Assembly (NCBI GenBank): GCA_936440205.1
Contig: OW387143.1
Span: 31,694,949-31,758,948 of the forward strand
Origin: Lepidonotus clava
Lineage: Eukaryota; Annelida; Polychaeta; Phyllodocida; Polynoidae
DNA: 64,000 nucleotides
Direction: 5' to 3'
The notes beneath the pieces are model-generated. The model did not search any database, was not told the origin of the DNA, and was given only the letters and a program-made list of their open reading frames with translations. Position 1 is the stretch's first letter, and each line of letters begins with the position of its first letter. Positions 26,901 to 41,900 of this stretch are shown piece by piece. The translations under genes and the position numbers were made by a program.

Positions 26901-29900
26901 CCGATGAGGCGGCGGATCTAGGCCTAATAATATCAATGTGTAATTTATTGTGGTAGGTCTGAACTGACACTATAGTGTCAATTTCAGAAATAATTTAATC
27001 TTTGTGACACTGACAGCACCGGAGAACTTATTGACAGTGTGACGCCTATGTTTTAACATTGAATGGGAATGATTCAGACACTGACAGTGACTTAGGCCTA
27101 GACATATTTAATATTTTGATGGTAGGTCTGAAAAACCTGACACTATAGTGACAATTTCACAAATAATTTAACCTTTGGATCATAAATAAGTGCTTTCGGA
27201 GCCTCCATAATTCATTGACAGTGTCGGAGGGGGCTTAGGCCTATCTGAGTCCAGTCATTTTTTCATACCATCTGTAAAATATTCTTGCAAGCGTTTCTAG
27301 GCCTAAAAAGATAAAACTATATGACAAATAGGACCCTGAGATATATGAGAACATAGATATATACATGGATTTCATTTTGGTAGGGGTAATAAGGCCTAAA
27401 ATAATTATTTTTCAGATTGGTTGACGGTCTGACAGCAGTGACAGTGCCTCCACGTGTCCGATATATATTTGAACTGCTGGAAAGATATATGTACCTACCT
27501 GTATAACCTGAGTCCTGAATGCTTCCGAATACTTAAATCCTCCACAATTATTGGGTTTAGTCCAATGTCATCCTGGTTTTCTGAGTTCATAGTATCGATG
27601 CAGGCGTGCGGGGAAAGAACCCGGCGAAAGGTTGACGCCATGACAGCAGTGACAGTAAGCCTCCTCGTGTCCGATTGATCCAATGTTTTCCCTTCGATAC
27701 GAACGCATAGTTCCCACATGAGTTTTCAATGCGTTGTATGCGTTTAAGGGAGTCCAGACGTCCAAAATATATATATTGAAAGCATCAGATACCGGCGTAA
27801 TCCAGGTATTCAGGCGGCGAAAGAGCAGCCTCCCGCCAAAGCGTCCGACCGCGGTGACTACACCCGGCCGAGTGACAGTGAAGCGGAGTCCGAAGGATTA
27901 CCAAGAAATTGGCGCGATGTATTTGCGCAAATTGTCGCGTTATTTCGCAATCTATGAATTTCTGGACAATGAGATGCCTATCTATGTATCCAAATCTATC
28001 TGTGTATATCAAAAACTAAAGTTAGATCGACCGATTTCATGGTGAAATAGGTCTGCATAGGTCCGATTCCCGCGCCCCAGATCGGAGAAGAAAGACCAAG
28101 TAAGATGGCGGGCGCCCGATGTTCACCTAACGGTATAACGGTTTGGATTTCGCGCTTGAATGTCTAATTTGGCCCGATTTGGACGATTTTAACGATTCCT
28201 ATGTCTTCTATATATCCAAATCTCTGTGATATAAGCCCAAATAAGCCAAAATATGTGGTCATTTAAGCTCAGAAGCGATTGTTTCACCGGGTGTTACATA
28301 TAAACGCGTCACCGATTGTCGTATAGACGAAAGGGGAATTCGGCGGCATAAGATCTTAAGGTGATCTAGGCCTGTATTTGATTTTAAAGCCTTGCCGCCT
28401 CATAATTATTTAATACACCAAGGAAGCTTGAGGCTATTCTGACCTGAGCATATCTCAACAAAACCCCCATGTTGAGTGGTTAGCACGGTACAGGTAATGG
28501 CTAAGCCTAACCCATGTATCAGTTTACAAGCCATTACACAGGTGATGATGTTACTCAAATTGAGCGGGCGTCAAGTTACCTGACGTCCACCACTCCCTCC
28601 TGTACCCCTACAGCTTAGATTACCTGTATCGTACATTCTCACCTGACGGTTTTCTTAACCCGGGACCGTACGGTACGGTTGGCCAAATCCTTAAGGCTGA
28701 GGATCATACCATTTGGTAAGTACCCTTCAGCCATCTTGGAATACTTGATAATCCCATGCAGTGGATACGGCATATTCTCCAATGACAGAAGTTTATGTCT
28801 ATATCAAAGTAGGGTGCACCATGCTTCTGTTCTCTGAAGTGGTATATAATATAGTCTGCCTGTGGTATACTCTATCCTGGCTTTTGGTGGCTGAATCACA
28901 CAAACTTCCAGTGGTTAGTCACTGTGCCGGTCTATAGTTGCTCTCCACATCACACATCCAGCTCGGTAACTGGACCCCTACTCCGCCCCTCCTGGGAGTG
29001 GCAGGGGAGTATGCAGGTGATCTATAGGAAAACTGCTGATCTATAGTAAAACGCCGATCAATAGGAAAACGCCCTTTTCTCTGTTGTTATATAATATTTG
29101 GACTTGGACTCCAGGAGCACCCCCCTGCAGTATATAACACCCTCGTAGGCTTCTGTACAGGTGTGTGCATGATGATCTATAGACAAATGCTGATCTACAG
29201 GAGAACGCCTTTTCTCCTTATGTTACAGTAATACTAATACATGTACCATAACCTCCCCTGGAGTAGCCTCCCCCTGCCCCGTTCCTCCAGTATACCCCCC
29301 CTGGCCGGCGGCTGTACAGGTGGGCCTCACCTGGGCAGGTCACTCTATACCTGCAGCGCCCATTGATCGGCGTCTGATCGATGCTGTACTACCTGGGGTG
29401 TGGCGACATGCAGGTAGGCAGGGGCCAGCGGGGGGTACTTTATACACCTGGAGGGTTACTGGAGGCCCTTTTATAACTATACGAATTATGCTGTGATATA
29501 GGTACAATATGAGGAAATCACGAGCAATTCACAAATGCGAGCCATATAAAAAATTTAGAAATTGCCAATTCGGAGAATTTCTTATATTTGTAATAAAGAA
29601 TTATATCTCTTATACGTGGGACTTCTCTGCGACATCATCATAACTCAGCCACATCGCATAGTGTTAAAACCCCCTATAGGCTGGCACTGGGGACTGGGTC
29701 GGGGAGTTAGATATGATACGGAAAAACAAACATCAGGTACAATCCGACCGCTGGTACTGCATGGGACACAGGGAAAACAAGCCGTAATGACTGGTACCAG
29801 CGCAGGCAAATGTACTTTTTTGGTGTAATTGAGATGTGTTTTTCGATTGTGTTAAAATAACCCGGGTTTGATTTTGATGGATGGAACAAGTCCTATTGTA

Positions 29901-32900
29901 CTTTTTGAGTGCAGTTGTCTTGTTTTTCCTCCCGCCGAGTCGTCGGTGGATCCCACGTGTGTTCGTTCAGTTCTGACTGGGGAGATGATGATTCAGTGGT
30001 TTATATTTTAGGCTAGCCCCCATGTACTGGACGCTGTGTCAGACTGAGTCTCATCGCACGGTATACATGTGAGTGCACATGTATGTAAATATATAGAGCT
30101 ATAGATATAGGGATAAGCTTGACAAACGTCCTTCCATTTATTAGCCCGTATATGACACTGAAGGCTGTTGACGTACTATAGGCCTTTTGCAGATACCGTT
30201 ACCCTTCTGTAAAAAAAAGAAAAAAAAGCCTGGTGATCAACCTATATTCAGTATCATTTGCAACTTTAAAGGATCTACACCAAATAGCAATGTCAAGTTT
30301 ACCTCGAACAAAAAAATATGTTATCATAATTCGTAATTCTCATCATTTGCAAATTTTCATATCTTAAACATAACCATGCAGTCAATGTGACCATATATAT
30401 AGTTATACTTAAAAAAAGTGGCAATATTATGACCCTGTCTGAAAATGGTCTATTGCTGACGCGGATAGATGGGCGGGCCTATACGGGGGAGTCAGCGGTG
30501 ATCGTGTAGAGTAGACGAGGAGCGCTCAGCGTGTCCTCTATTTGCCCACCTCCCCCGGTGGGGTACTACACCAGCCTTACACCAGACGAGCAGAACGACG
30601 TCTGGGCCGGCTAGATAAGGAGCAGCTCACAGTGACGGTCACTGCACACAACTACCGGGGCCTGGCCACAGGTGGGGGTGGAGGGAGAGGTTTAGGACCA
30701 CCGTCTGGGGATTTAAAGGGGGGAAACGGCCGGGATAACCTGTGATGTAGTGAGCTAAACGTCTTATTTACAGACCTTGTAATGACAGAAAGTAGTGGCG
30801 GAATGGCATTGAAATCTATAAGTAGGCTGGGGCAATTGCTTATGTTCTGCCCAGAGTTAAGACCTTGAGTTACTTGAATGTCCATTCAATGTAAGGAAAA
30901 GCCACCAATATGGAGGCACTACTGAATAATAATCCTTTGTTTCCAAGTGAGTTGCTCCAAATGTTCTACTTCTAGTGTATTAATCCAAAGATACTGTCAT
31001 TGTAAAACGCGCCGTATAGGGTCAAGATTAATACTGAATACGGTGAAGTTCACCTTGTGTAAAAGTCTCCTCGCTTGCAAATGTCAACCTCTGAGTCTGA
31101 CTCTGAATTATTCAATTGCCAAATAAAGGATACACAAAATCCAGGGTATTCAACTGTGTATATACTACCGAATAATAATCCATGTGCGCTGGTAAGCAAC
31201 ACAAACGATACACGTGAATGACATAATCGATGAGCAGCTCAACTGGCCGTCCCCACCAGCTCAAAGGCTTATCCTGCTAAACCTGATGGTGTCCTCCTAA
31301 ACCTGGAGGTGTCCCGGTTCACACTGCACAAAAGCCCCCTGACTGACAAACGGCCCCAGTCACACACTGACCACAGAGACTGACCGCTCACTCCCCGGGG
31401 GGTCTAGGTAGGTAGGTAGGTGGGTTCTCCAGGGTGGGCCGGGTGGTACTGGGGTAGGTGGGATTCCCCGGAGTCAGCCCTGACGGTGACGCTGGGTGCT
31501 GCCTCCCTCCTCCAGGCGGGAATCGATCTGAAGGGGGTCTGCCCCCCCCCCCCCCCTCTATGACCCCACCCCCTCCTCCAGGGTGTGACCTACCTCCTCC
31601 CCGCCACACCCTTTAATACAAACCTCTCACCTGGTCGTTTCTGGTGGCTGTATGTCTGTGTACAGTGACATTACCATACTGACAAGGTTACATTAGAACG
31701 AAACAAACAGTGGATGGTGTTTGGAATATGGGAGTTAAACTTTGTACGTGTTTAAAGAAAATTCAAGACATCATCAGGGACGTGCAGGAATAACCATAAG
31801 ACTTTAGTGTATCTATCTACAAATCTAACATCCATAGGTAATCATGGTGATAATATACATTTCTGATTAAATACTTAATGATAAAGGAGAACAAGGTCAT
31901 GGTGATCACAACGTGTTGACTAAGAAAAGCACAAGTGCCCTTGTCTGCATATACAATATTTAAGGGGTGATAACCAAAAGTTGTCACTTCTGTTAGATTA
32001 CGTCACTTTTATGTGGTATACGAGGTCTGTTTGATGTTATATCGATTATTTGTATCAGAGGACTCCCTAGAAATGGCCTCACTCTATCAAGAGTGTATGA
32101 ATGATTGAAGATTTTATTGCCTGGAACTCATGATCATCGCCACAAATCATGATTAGATCAACATGGCATGCCTATTCAGTTATGTGATTATGGAGGTTGT
32201 AATGCTGTTGATGGTGAATCATGTGATCAGATAAACTGATGTAATTCTATAAGCTAATATGCTTACTGCTATCTCACAATGTATAATGTATTATAAAATA
32301 TGGCAACGTATGGCAGAGGTGGATTCAAAGAGAGGTAATTAGAAATGTGCTAATGATGCTATACTCATCTTCTTTTTTTATATGTACATGTATACAGTTT
32401 TATATATTTTTAAATATAAAAAAAAAAAATGAATAGCCATTATTCACATGTGCCAGGGACATAATTTTTTTCAATCACACATTTGCCACTAAATGATTTT
32501 CAAACCCCATGCATTCTAGTAATTGCTTTATCTTAAAGCAATGCACTGGTGCACTATCTAGCAAACACGAGTGACAAGTCTTGTAGTTCTAAAAGACTTT
32601 TGGACGTCCGTTCACCTGTGCCAGTAGTGTATTCTCCAGACAACAAGGACCTTCCATCTTTCCCCAGGTACCAGACAACGCACTAAAACTGAGGTAATTA
32701 ACTCATGCCCAGACCAGGCCCCGTCGGCCAGTCTCTATCACCTGGAGCCGCCCTTAGGCCAAAGAAAGTGTTAAAACCAGAAGGGATAACAGGGGCAAAC
32801 TTGTTATAAGGTACAGGTGCGCCACCTGGCCACTGGATTGATCAGGTTAGGAATGTCCATTAATCAGCTAGTTGACCGTTTTTTGGTGGGTGTAATTATT

Positions 32901-35900
32901 TTGGACATAAAAAAAAGAAATCCATGATACACGGGCAGCGACCAGGCGACCAGGCCTTTCTTGTTATTTCAGTATGGTAATGCAATGCCAGGTATTTAAA
33001 CATGCTATATCAGACGACTAGGTAGTTAGTAGCCGGCCAGTAAAGCATTGATCGCTGAGATGGGGAGGCGTTTTCCAACAACCTGTTTCATACCATTGAT
33101 TCCATTTTTATATAATGTATCTTATGTTCATACATGTACGAATGTTATTATCGACTAAATATATCTATCTGAATGAGGAAAAAACTAAGAGGAGCATAAC
33201 GTTACTTATCATTTCAGAATGGTAAGGAAATCTGCTACCACACAAGATAGGTAGTTACTAGCTGGGAGGAAAAGCATTGATCCCTGAGACTAAGGAGGTG
33301 TTTCCCCCCGACCTGTTTCACACCAGGCAGGGAGAGGGGGTAGGGGGACGGCCGGTCCTATGAGGAAGGATCTGAGTAGCTGGCCAAAAAGGCATTGATC
33401 CCTGAGATTAGGTAGGATTTCCCGCTAACTAATGTTATCATTAACTAAGTATATGTATATGAATATAAAAAAAAGAACTTAACGTTAGTTCTTATCATTT
33501 CAAAATTGCAAGGGAATCCCAGGTAAATCTGCTATCAGACGAAGATGGATGTTAGTAGCCAGCCACTAAAGCATTGATTCCTGAGACAAAGGAGGCGTTT
33601 CCTCCAGACCTGTTTCACACTTTCGACTTTTTTTTCATGATTTATCAACATTTATATCGATGAAATGTATCATCCACTAAATTATATGTATAAACGTAGC
33701 AGGCCATTACTTCTTATCATATCAGAAAGACAAAAAAAATCACAGGTAAATATGCTACTAGACTCAGTAGGTAGTTAGCGGCCGACCAGTTATGCATTGA
33801 TCCCAAAGACTGAGGAGGCAGTTTCCCCCGACCTATTTCAGGCTGGGAGGAGGGGGTGTGAAGATGGCCAGCCGTATTGTTCACACCCACCATCGATCCC
33901 AGCCCCCCTTATCACGGACCCCCCGACCACCTCGGACAGCCCATCGATTAGCGGCCTCTTTAGGTCAGCGGATCCATCTGGTGGCAAGGGAATTTGGGAC
34001 GTGTTGGATCTTTTTTAACGGATGAGGTGTAATGTTAATACCTGAGGCTACTGTTAAGGAGGTATCATTATGGTGAAGTTCCGTGTGAATGATGGAATGA
34101 TGCCGTGTTACTTTGTGATTTATCAAATTAAATTTAAAATATTTTTAATAGTTTTTTGATACATGAGAAATTATTCGATCTAGGCCATGCATGGTGTATT
34201 ACCAGCATATTGCTTACACATTACATGTAAACTTGTTCATTATTTGTCGTCATATTGTATTATCGTTTTGGTAACTAATTACCAATGGTAACCATTGGCA
34301 TTAAAGATCCAGAGACACCATTCTGAGGTGTTTCAAAATAATTACAAGAGAATTTATTGAATCTTAATAAGTTTCGTGGCATACATAAGGTGTCAACTAC
34401 AGGTGTTGTAGCTCCGCATTCCTTCTCACACCTCCCGGCTCTGGGTGCGGAAGGTGAAATACCCTGTTACCGGTCACCATGTTGTGACGTCACAAGATGC
34501 CTTAAACGTCGGAGGGAAATATGAAAACAATAATTAATCATGCTTAAATTGTCCAACAGGATATATGTCCACTGGAAAAGAATGTCCGTTAAAAGGTGCT
34601 GGTGTTTGAAACATTGTCAAGGACTTTAAAAAGACATGCACTAACATCACAATAAGCAATGCAATTGCAAGCTGTGAAATTCGCGTCATTTAGGTATGGG
34701 CTGTACAGTCACCTGTCAATTGCCAGTGCCTTTGCGAAGTGTGACAGTGTCTTCACACATCTAAGAATAGCCACTTCATGGATTAAAAACGCCAGCCAGA
34801 AGTTGTGGGTAGAGTCCAGAGTATCATGGATGTTTGCTAACACACATATTTCTCGTCATTATAATCATGTTTAAAGCTAGACCATATAAACCAAAGCCTC
34901 ACAAGCTTAAACAAGTGTCTACTAGGCATCTTGAGACGTCACTTCCGGCATGCTCGAGAGATACCCGGCCATTTGACCCAGTTATCAAGTCTGTCAATTA
35001 AGCTCCTTGTAATGCCATAATGAAAGCCGCAATTGAAATGTATATAGTGAATTTGCTTATAGATTATCATGTTCTTATAGATAACGTTTAGCAGCTCAGG
35101 TCGTGTCAGTGGATCTTTAATGTAATCATAGAACTGTAGGAAAGTATAATGTACTTGTCAACCACAGTGGTCCACTGCATGTAACTTATCTACCACTGGT
35201 TATATCTAAGTTTGAATGAGGAAAGCAAACCAATATTGGATTTTAAAAGACGTAAGGAATATTCAAGAAGTAAGCAAACAAAATACAGCTGGAGGAAATG
35301 TTGGCATCGACAAACGTATTTCTAACATTTTCATGTTTCAGGAAAGTAGTTGCCCCCTTAGGCATAAGGACCCAAAAGGCAGGCCATAGAAGCCCAGTTT
35401 AACTGCCCTCTATTTGAGCAGTTATCGGGCCTGATCGGTCTAGCATGATGTGGGCGATAAAGGGGGCATTGGGGACGGCGGGCCCCAGGCCCTGGAGGAG
35501 GCCGCAGACCGTGGAGGCAGCGTCCATGCAGCGTCCATCAGCTAATTTCCGCTGAGACCCCGCCAGGTCAACTCGACCATGGAGCGGTTAGCACGTAGGG
35601 GTGGGTGGGAGGGGGGGGGGGGCGACAGGGGGTAGTGGGTGGAAAGTAGTGGGTAGTGGCCGGTGGGTGGTGAGATATGGAGGAATTTCGAGGAATGCGT
35701 TGCAGGCAGTGTGTAATGGGTGGTAGGGCATGGACAACGGATAGCAGGCAGTGACATTTTTAAGACGTTTTATTGTTGTTGTTCTTTGATTCAGCAGAAG
35801 GCACCATACCCAGTAATTAACAAAATCAAGTTAGGGCCTATAGGAGCTGTTTTATTTCTTTTCTTTGAAATCGTGACAGCACTTGAGGGTGGTTGGGAAT

Positions 35901-38900
35901 TCGTCAGAAGACAATAGTTTGTATTTGAAAGTACTAAGTAGTTTAGGGCAAGACACAGCAAACACGGTGTATATGGCAATCAGTGGGTGGTACAGACAGC
36001 ACATGTCTGGCACTGACGGGGCCCGTGATGGGAGTCCCCAATGTCGCATGTCGAATATAAGAAAAAGCCATGTCAACTGTCACTTAATTATCAATGTCCC
36101 ATGTCGCCTCTGAGGGACCCTCATGCCCCATGTCGAATGTAAGAAATAGGCCATGTCATGTCGTTTATTTTTTCTTCATATCACTCAGCCCCATGTCACG
36201 CGTCGATTTTAGACAATGGCCATGTTGCTGTGTTGAATTTATGTGTCTAGGGCTATACTGACCACTAGTCACAGCCTCCTCCATGCAGGCTGGCTGACCA
36301 CTCTGACTGGCCTCACATGTCCAGCCCCCATCACCGCCTTACATGGCCACCACTTGTTCAAACTTGTGGTAACATGTGGCCTCCCGGCTATCTGGGCCTG
36401 TCCATGTCCCTTGGCTACTATCCCTCTGGCTGAATCAGCTTTAAAAAAAGTCACCACGTCCTGCTAAAGTGTATTTTCTACCTTGACTAAAAGGGATTAG
36501 AATAAGACTGAAATTATTTGACATTAATGGTTATCAAAATTCGTAGGTGTGTTTTTATAAACTGGGAACATTAGAATACTTTATTAGAGACTGTATGACT
36601 TCATTTCACAATCTGTATATTTGACTATAATTTGTGAAAATTGTGAAAATCCAACTATATCAAACACTATCTATATTTATAATTTATGTTATTTGATACA
36701 ACCGGATCTTAACGGTTTTTGATCATGTAATATGAGATAGATTAACAATGTCATTTTTAAAAAATCCATACATATCTCATCTGTCTCAAAGCATATGCAC
36801 TTCATTCCAGAGCATGTCTCATGGGAATTAAGCCCAGGAAATCTCCATTCCCGAAGGCCATGAAAGCAATCTCAGCACCCAAGGCATCACTGACAAGAGA
36901 GCCACTCGCTAGATTTCTTGTCTGTCTGAAGTCATTTCCCTCCCTGCCTCTTTGGCCTGTCATTTCAAACAGGCAATAGCAGGCTGGGTTTTTAGCACGA
37001 GTGCCTCTCGCGGCCCATATGAATAATTTCCTGGGAGGCTTTAGATCTGGCGATGGAGGGCGATAGAGAGGTGCGATGACAGGCAATGCGCTCCGGTGGT
37101 GGTTCAAGGTTATCCACACACTCAGCCTTACAAAGGGGTTACATGACAAGCACTGACTGATGGGACAGATCCAATGAGGGGGAGAGGAACATGAGGTCCA
37201 AACGCCTTTGTGATTGCAGCAAGAGAGTTGGTGTACTTCATACTGTATCACAGAGTCTCGTTTCACTTTATTTGGTTTCCGTCTCCCTCTATATTACATG
37301 ACTGCCATAGTTTTATGGATTTTTCTGTTCATGCAGCCTCTTTGGTTTCTGAGTCCTTGCTATAGTGTTTTACATGACTGCCACAGTATCATGGAGGTCT
37401 CTATTTATAGTGTCTCTTCTCATACGAACAATATATGACTGCCACAGTCATATAAGTTTCATTTAACCCTTTCAGTTTGTGGATCCTTTGCATTTTTGTT
37501 ATAATTTTCTGTTAGTTTGTCGGTTTGTGCCATGAAAATCTGGATGGCCCCTGGAATAACCGTTTTGATGACAAAAACCATCCATGGCAGGACAGGGCTT
37601 CAAAATTACTCTGTGGTATCTATGCCATTCCTTCTATACCTCTAAACATAGAATCAGTTGGCCTGAGGCAACTGACTTCACATAAAACAGCACCTGTCTG
37701 GCTGAATGAGTCAGTTTTTTCTATACCTGGATGTTTCTGGTCTCACTCTCAGGTCAAACCCATCACATAGGTTAAAACGCCTGAGAACGGAGTGACAACA
37801 GGCCAATGGAAAAGTTTTTTGCCGTTACCACGGCAACGCCCGACCTCGTTGTCCAGATGGATAGAGGAACTCTCTCCTTAAGGAGTGTGATTTAGATTCT
37901 CTTGACATTCGAGGCGGGGCCTGGCACAGAGAAGCTGAGAGCCCATGGTTTCCCATTGGAGCCGTTAGAAATCTCGTAAAATTTGAGAAGTGGTCTAAAA
38001 AGGTCTAGGAACGCTATGCCAATTTTAATCAATATCCCTAAGTGACAGGCGAGAAAAGAAGCACTGTAGTGTTGTAATGGGTGTGCCTTTGGCATTGGAA
38101 TCTTATCCGATAAAACTAAATCGATATACTACCATAATACTACCGTTACGTATAATCTTATAATGGGAGTAATTGTATGTATCACAAACTATTTTGTTTT
38201 CCATAATTTAAGCATTGCTTTAGACCAGTTCAGTTCATTAATATGGTGCAGCAATATATCGCAGAGTACGATACAATTCAGGTAAAAAAGACATACAGCT
38301 TTGTGTGAATTGTTGATGATGACGTGTTGGAATTTAAGGTCTACTCAGCAATATTTCAGCTATATCGAGACCAACTTCGGTTTTGACTGCACTAATTGGC
38401 TGATCGAATCTATGGGGGTGAGAAAGACGGCAAGGCAAGATAGTGTAACAGCCAGAGCCTAGACTCGAACCCGGGTCTCCCACAAGCAAGGCGGGGACGC
38501 CAACCACTACACAATCCCACCCCCCTCTTGTGTGAATTGTAAGCTTCTGCAATATGACTGTATAAACAGCCAAAAATATACAGACCAAACTTGAACATGA
38601 GACTTTTTAATGCTACATGTATACGAAAGTCTACCATTGCCTGATCCCAGGTGTGCAGGCAAACTGTACCTTGTGAGGTTAATTAGTGAGTCTGTGGGTA
38701 CCTGGCCAGGCGTTGCCTTCACCCCAGCCCCTCATTACCCACGTTAACACCCCACTAACCACCACGCTTGGCGCCTCACAACAAATACAACCAGTCGCCA
38801 CCAGCCCCGGGTTAATAAATATCCTGTGTCTGTTTCCATTTTCACGCAATCCCCAAACAGATTAGTAAACATGGTGGTCGCCCCCAAGGACCTCCCTCGG

Positions 38901-41900
38901 CAAATGTTAGTTGGCGGTGGGAGCATTGCCAATGGAGTATTTAACTGAAGGCAAAAGTGAGGGTGTGATTTTATGTGTAAGGCTGTTACAACTTATATGT
39001 CGATTGAATCAGTGGCGGATTTAGAGGGGGGCGCCCCCCTTTTCTTTTTGCCAAATTTAGATTTTTATATCTAACATTCGGCCAAACAGTAATTTAATAA
39101 AAAAAAATTCCAATAACGCCCCCCCCCCCCCCCTTTTCAAAATGCTGGATCCGCCACTGTGAATACCTAGAAGGTTTCCTATATGCCGTTTCAAATCCTT
39201 CTAGATCTTTACAAGAATACAATTTAATCTTGTCTCGTGTATACTTCAATTACTTTTTGAATAAAATCATCCCGCTGAAGTAGGCATAAAGTATAATGGG
39301 CTATAGCATGGAAACAGTTATAAAGTCTTAAAGCACCTGTAACTTTAAAAAAAACAATCTCTGTGATATAAGTGGTCACGCTTAGACCAAAGTCTGAGCT
39401 ATTACTCCTTCTAATCTGCATACCACATCACTATAACTAATTTGATAAAACCCTGCTCATTGGCCATGGTTACGGCAGGGGATCGCTTCAAATGGAATCA
39501 AGAGTAAAAAGCCTCGTTTAGCCCGGTAGAGGAGCGTTCTGATTGGACGGCCCTGATTGGACGGACGGCCAATCTGCGCACGCAGTCAACTGTGTGCGTT
39601 TTTTGGTGCGTTTTCCCACAGTCGGTGCGCCAGTGTGGGCTGGTGGTGGGTGCAACCATACACCTGTGGCTTATAAGGTTTCACAACTCAGTGTTTTCTA
39701 CGTCTATACCTTTTTTTTTAAATAACCAACTTCTATCCCTGGGTACTAACATCATTTGTTTCCCTTGATTAGCCTGAATTACGTTTTTATTTTGACATTA
39801 ACTACACGCGCGTTCTTGAGTTGACGTCCTTAGAATTTGATGGAATTTTCTATAACTTTCTACTGTATCTTTCAAAGTAACAAACAATACAAACGATAAA
39901 AATCGAGTACACTTTGAATACAGAAAAGAAAATATATTCAGATGGAATAATCTCCGACCCAGCAATTACATCCCGTGACCAGGGGTCATGCTCTATCTGA
40001 ATTTGCTCTTATATTTATGCACTCACCATTATCTACTACTGAAATGTGAAAGTTATTCGCAGTGTCCCTGCAACCAGTGTATATCATAATTATTGTTCCT
40101 GACTAGACCTCTGTTATAGTGTTAATAATATTATGTTGTTTGATGGAGATGATTGCAGGAAGAAAGTGCCCATCCGGATTTAAGTTTGCCATAAAACATT
40201 AATACAAATGTTTCAACGTGTGTTCCAAGATACAGTTGCTTGAAATGAATCAACCTAATCGAGGAATTGCAGCTCAGATTGCAAAACCCAATAAATGTTA
40301 TACACAGGTCTTAAGGCTAAAATGTTTCCGTTGAATTGCCTGTAATTCAGCATTCAGATTGGCTGGCAAACTTAGAAGACCTGACTTGAGACAGACTAAT
40401 ATAACTCATGCCGAATTTACTTATATTGTTTCACTTGGTAACGTGGACATGCATTAAGCGAGTATACGAAATAATGTTGGCAGTGCAAAAAATAAAGAGA
40501 GAAACCTCGTTAATCAACCTAGATGCCTTGGGGAAACGATAACCTACCTCAAGCAATGTGTCTAGGGGAGTATTTACGTCCTGTCACTGGTACCAGATTG
40601 ATAGGCCACGCAGCCTTGTGATTTGAGTTTTATTGGCTACAATTTTATATTAATCAAGCGCATGTGTTAACTACTGGTTTTGGGCGTAATGCATGTTCAA
40701 CATAAAGGCCTTGAGTATTGGGTCAGCAGTTAACTATCCACCTCCCCTCGCCAATGACCTAGCCGTGGTTGGTTCAGAGAACTTACACAAATCACCAGTC
40801 CCCACCTTTGACCCTACACGTCCACCGTTAGGGGACCTAGGATGGTAACAGCAGGCACATGCTGTAGACCTATATAAAGTATGTATACATGCTTATGGGA
40901 AACTTGATATTACTTTATGTTGCGCCTCCACAGTCCTGGTTTGATCAGGTTTGGTTACACTATTTGGCCTTTCATCGCATTTTTGGGGGGATTTTTTTCT
41001 GAATCGCTTTCAGGGTTTCCTTGATATTGCAGACGTCAAACATGTTTACACAAATTGAAAAACTGTAGTGTAATCTTATCATATCACTTCACAATTATAC
41101 TCAAAACTTCTTAAACACGCAATAACCATTTCCCAAGGCAGTGATTACATAACCACAGAGAGACAGTGACCAGTCATTAAGAAATTACATGTACAAGGCC
41201 TCTGCCTACACGTCCAACGTTTGGGGACATTTTCTTGGTAACAGCAGTACACCAATCCACACTACAGACATAGAAATAGGTCTGTGTAGGGTCCAGGTTC
41301 AAAGTCAAACTCACCCATGTCCACAAGTCAGAATGTTACCGGCGTGCCCCAGGCTAACCCAACGGGCCAGGCCTGTTTTGACTTGTTTCGGCTGGTGACC
41401 AGCGGTAACAGGTGAGTGGGTCACAGAGAACACAGAGAACATGGCCCTAGGCAGGTCACTCAAACACACCGGAAAGCAGTAGCCTCAACGCCTGGTCAAT
41501 GTTTAGGTTAGCGTGTGCATTGTCTCCTAATTTTATCTCCACTCTCAAACATATTAACCTATCTACATGATTTGTACCAACAATCCCTTCCTTACTCTTT
41601 CTCCCTTCACTGTTTCCTAACTGGCACTCTTCTATTATTATGTTCTGCCGCTTTCCAATCATTCTAGATCTTTGCCAGAATACAATTTAATCGTATCTCG
41701 TGTATACTGCAATAACTATTACGATAAAAGCGTTTAGTAGAAACTAGGGATAAAGTATAATGGGCCAATGCATGGAAATAGTTTAAAGTTTTTAAGCACC
41801 TGTTACTTAAAAAAAACACTGTAGAGTAATACAAGTGGTCATGCTTAGACTAATGCTTAGGCCATTATTCTTTCTAATCTCCATACCACTTCACTCTAAC

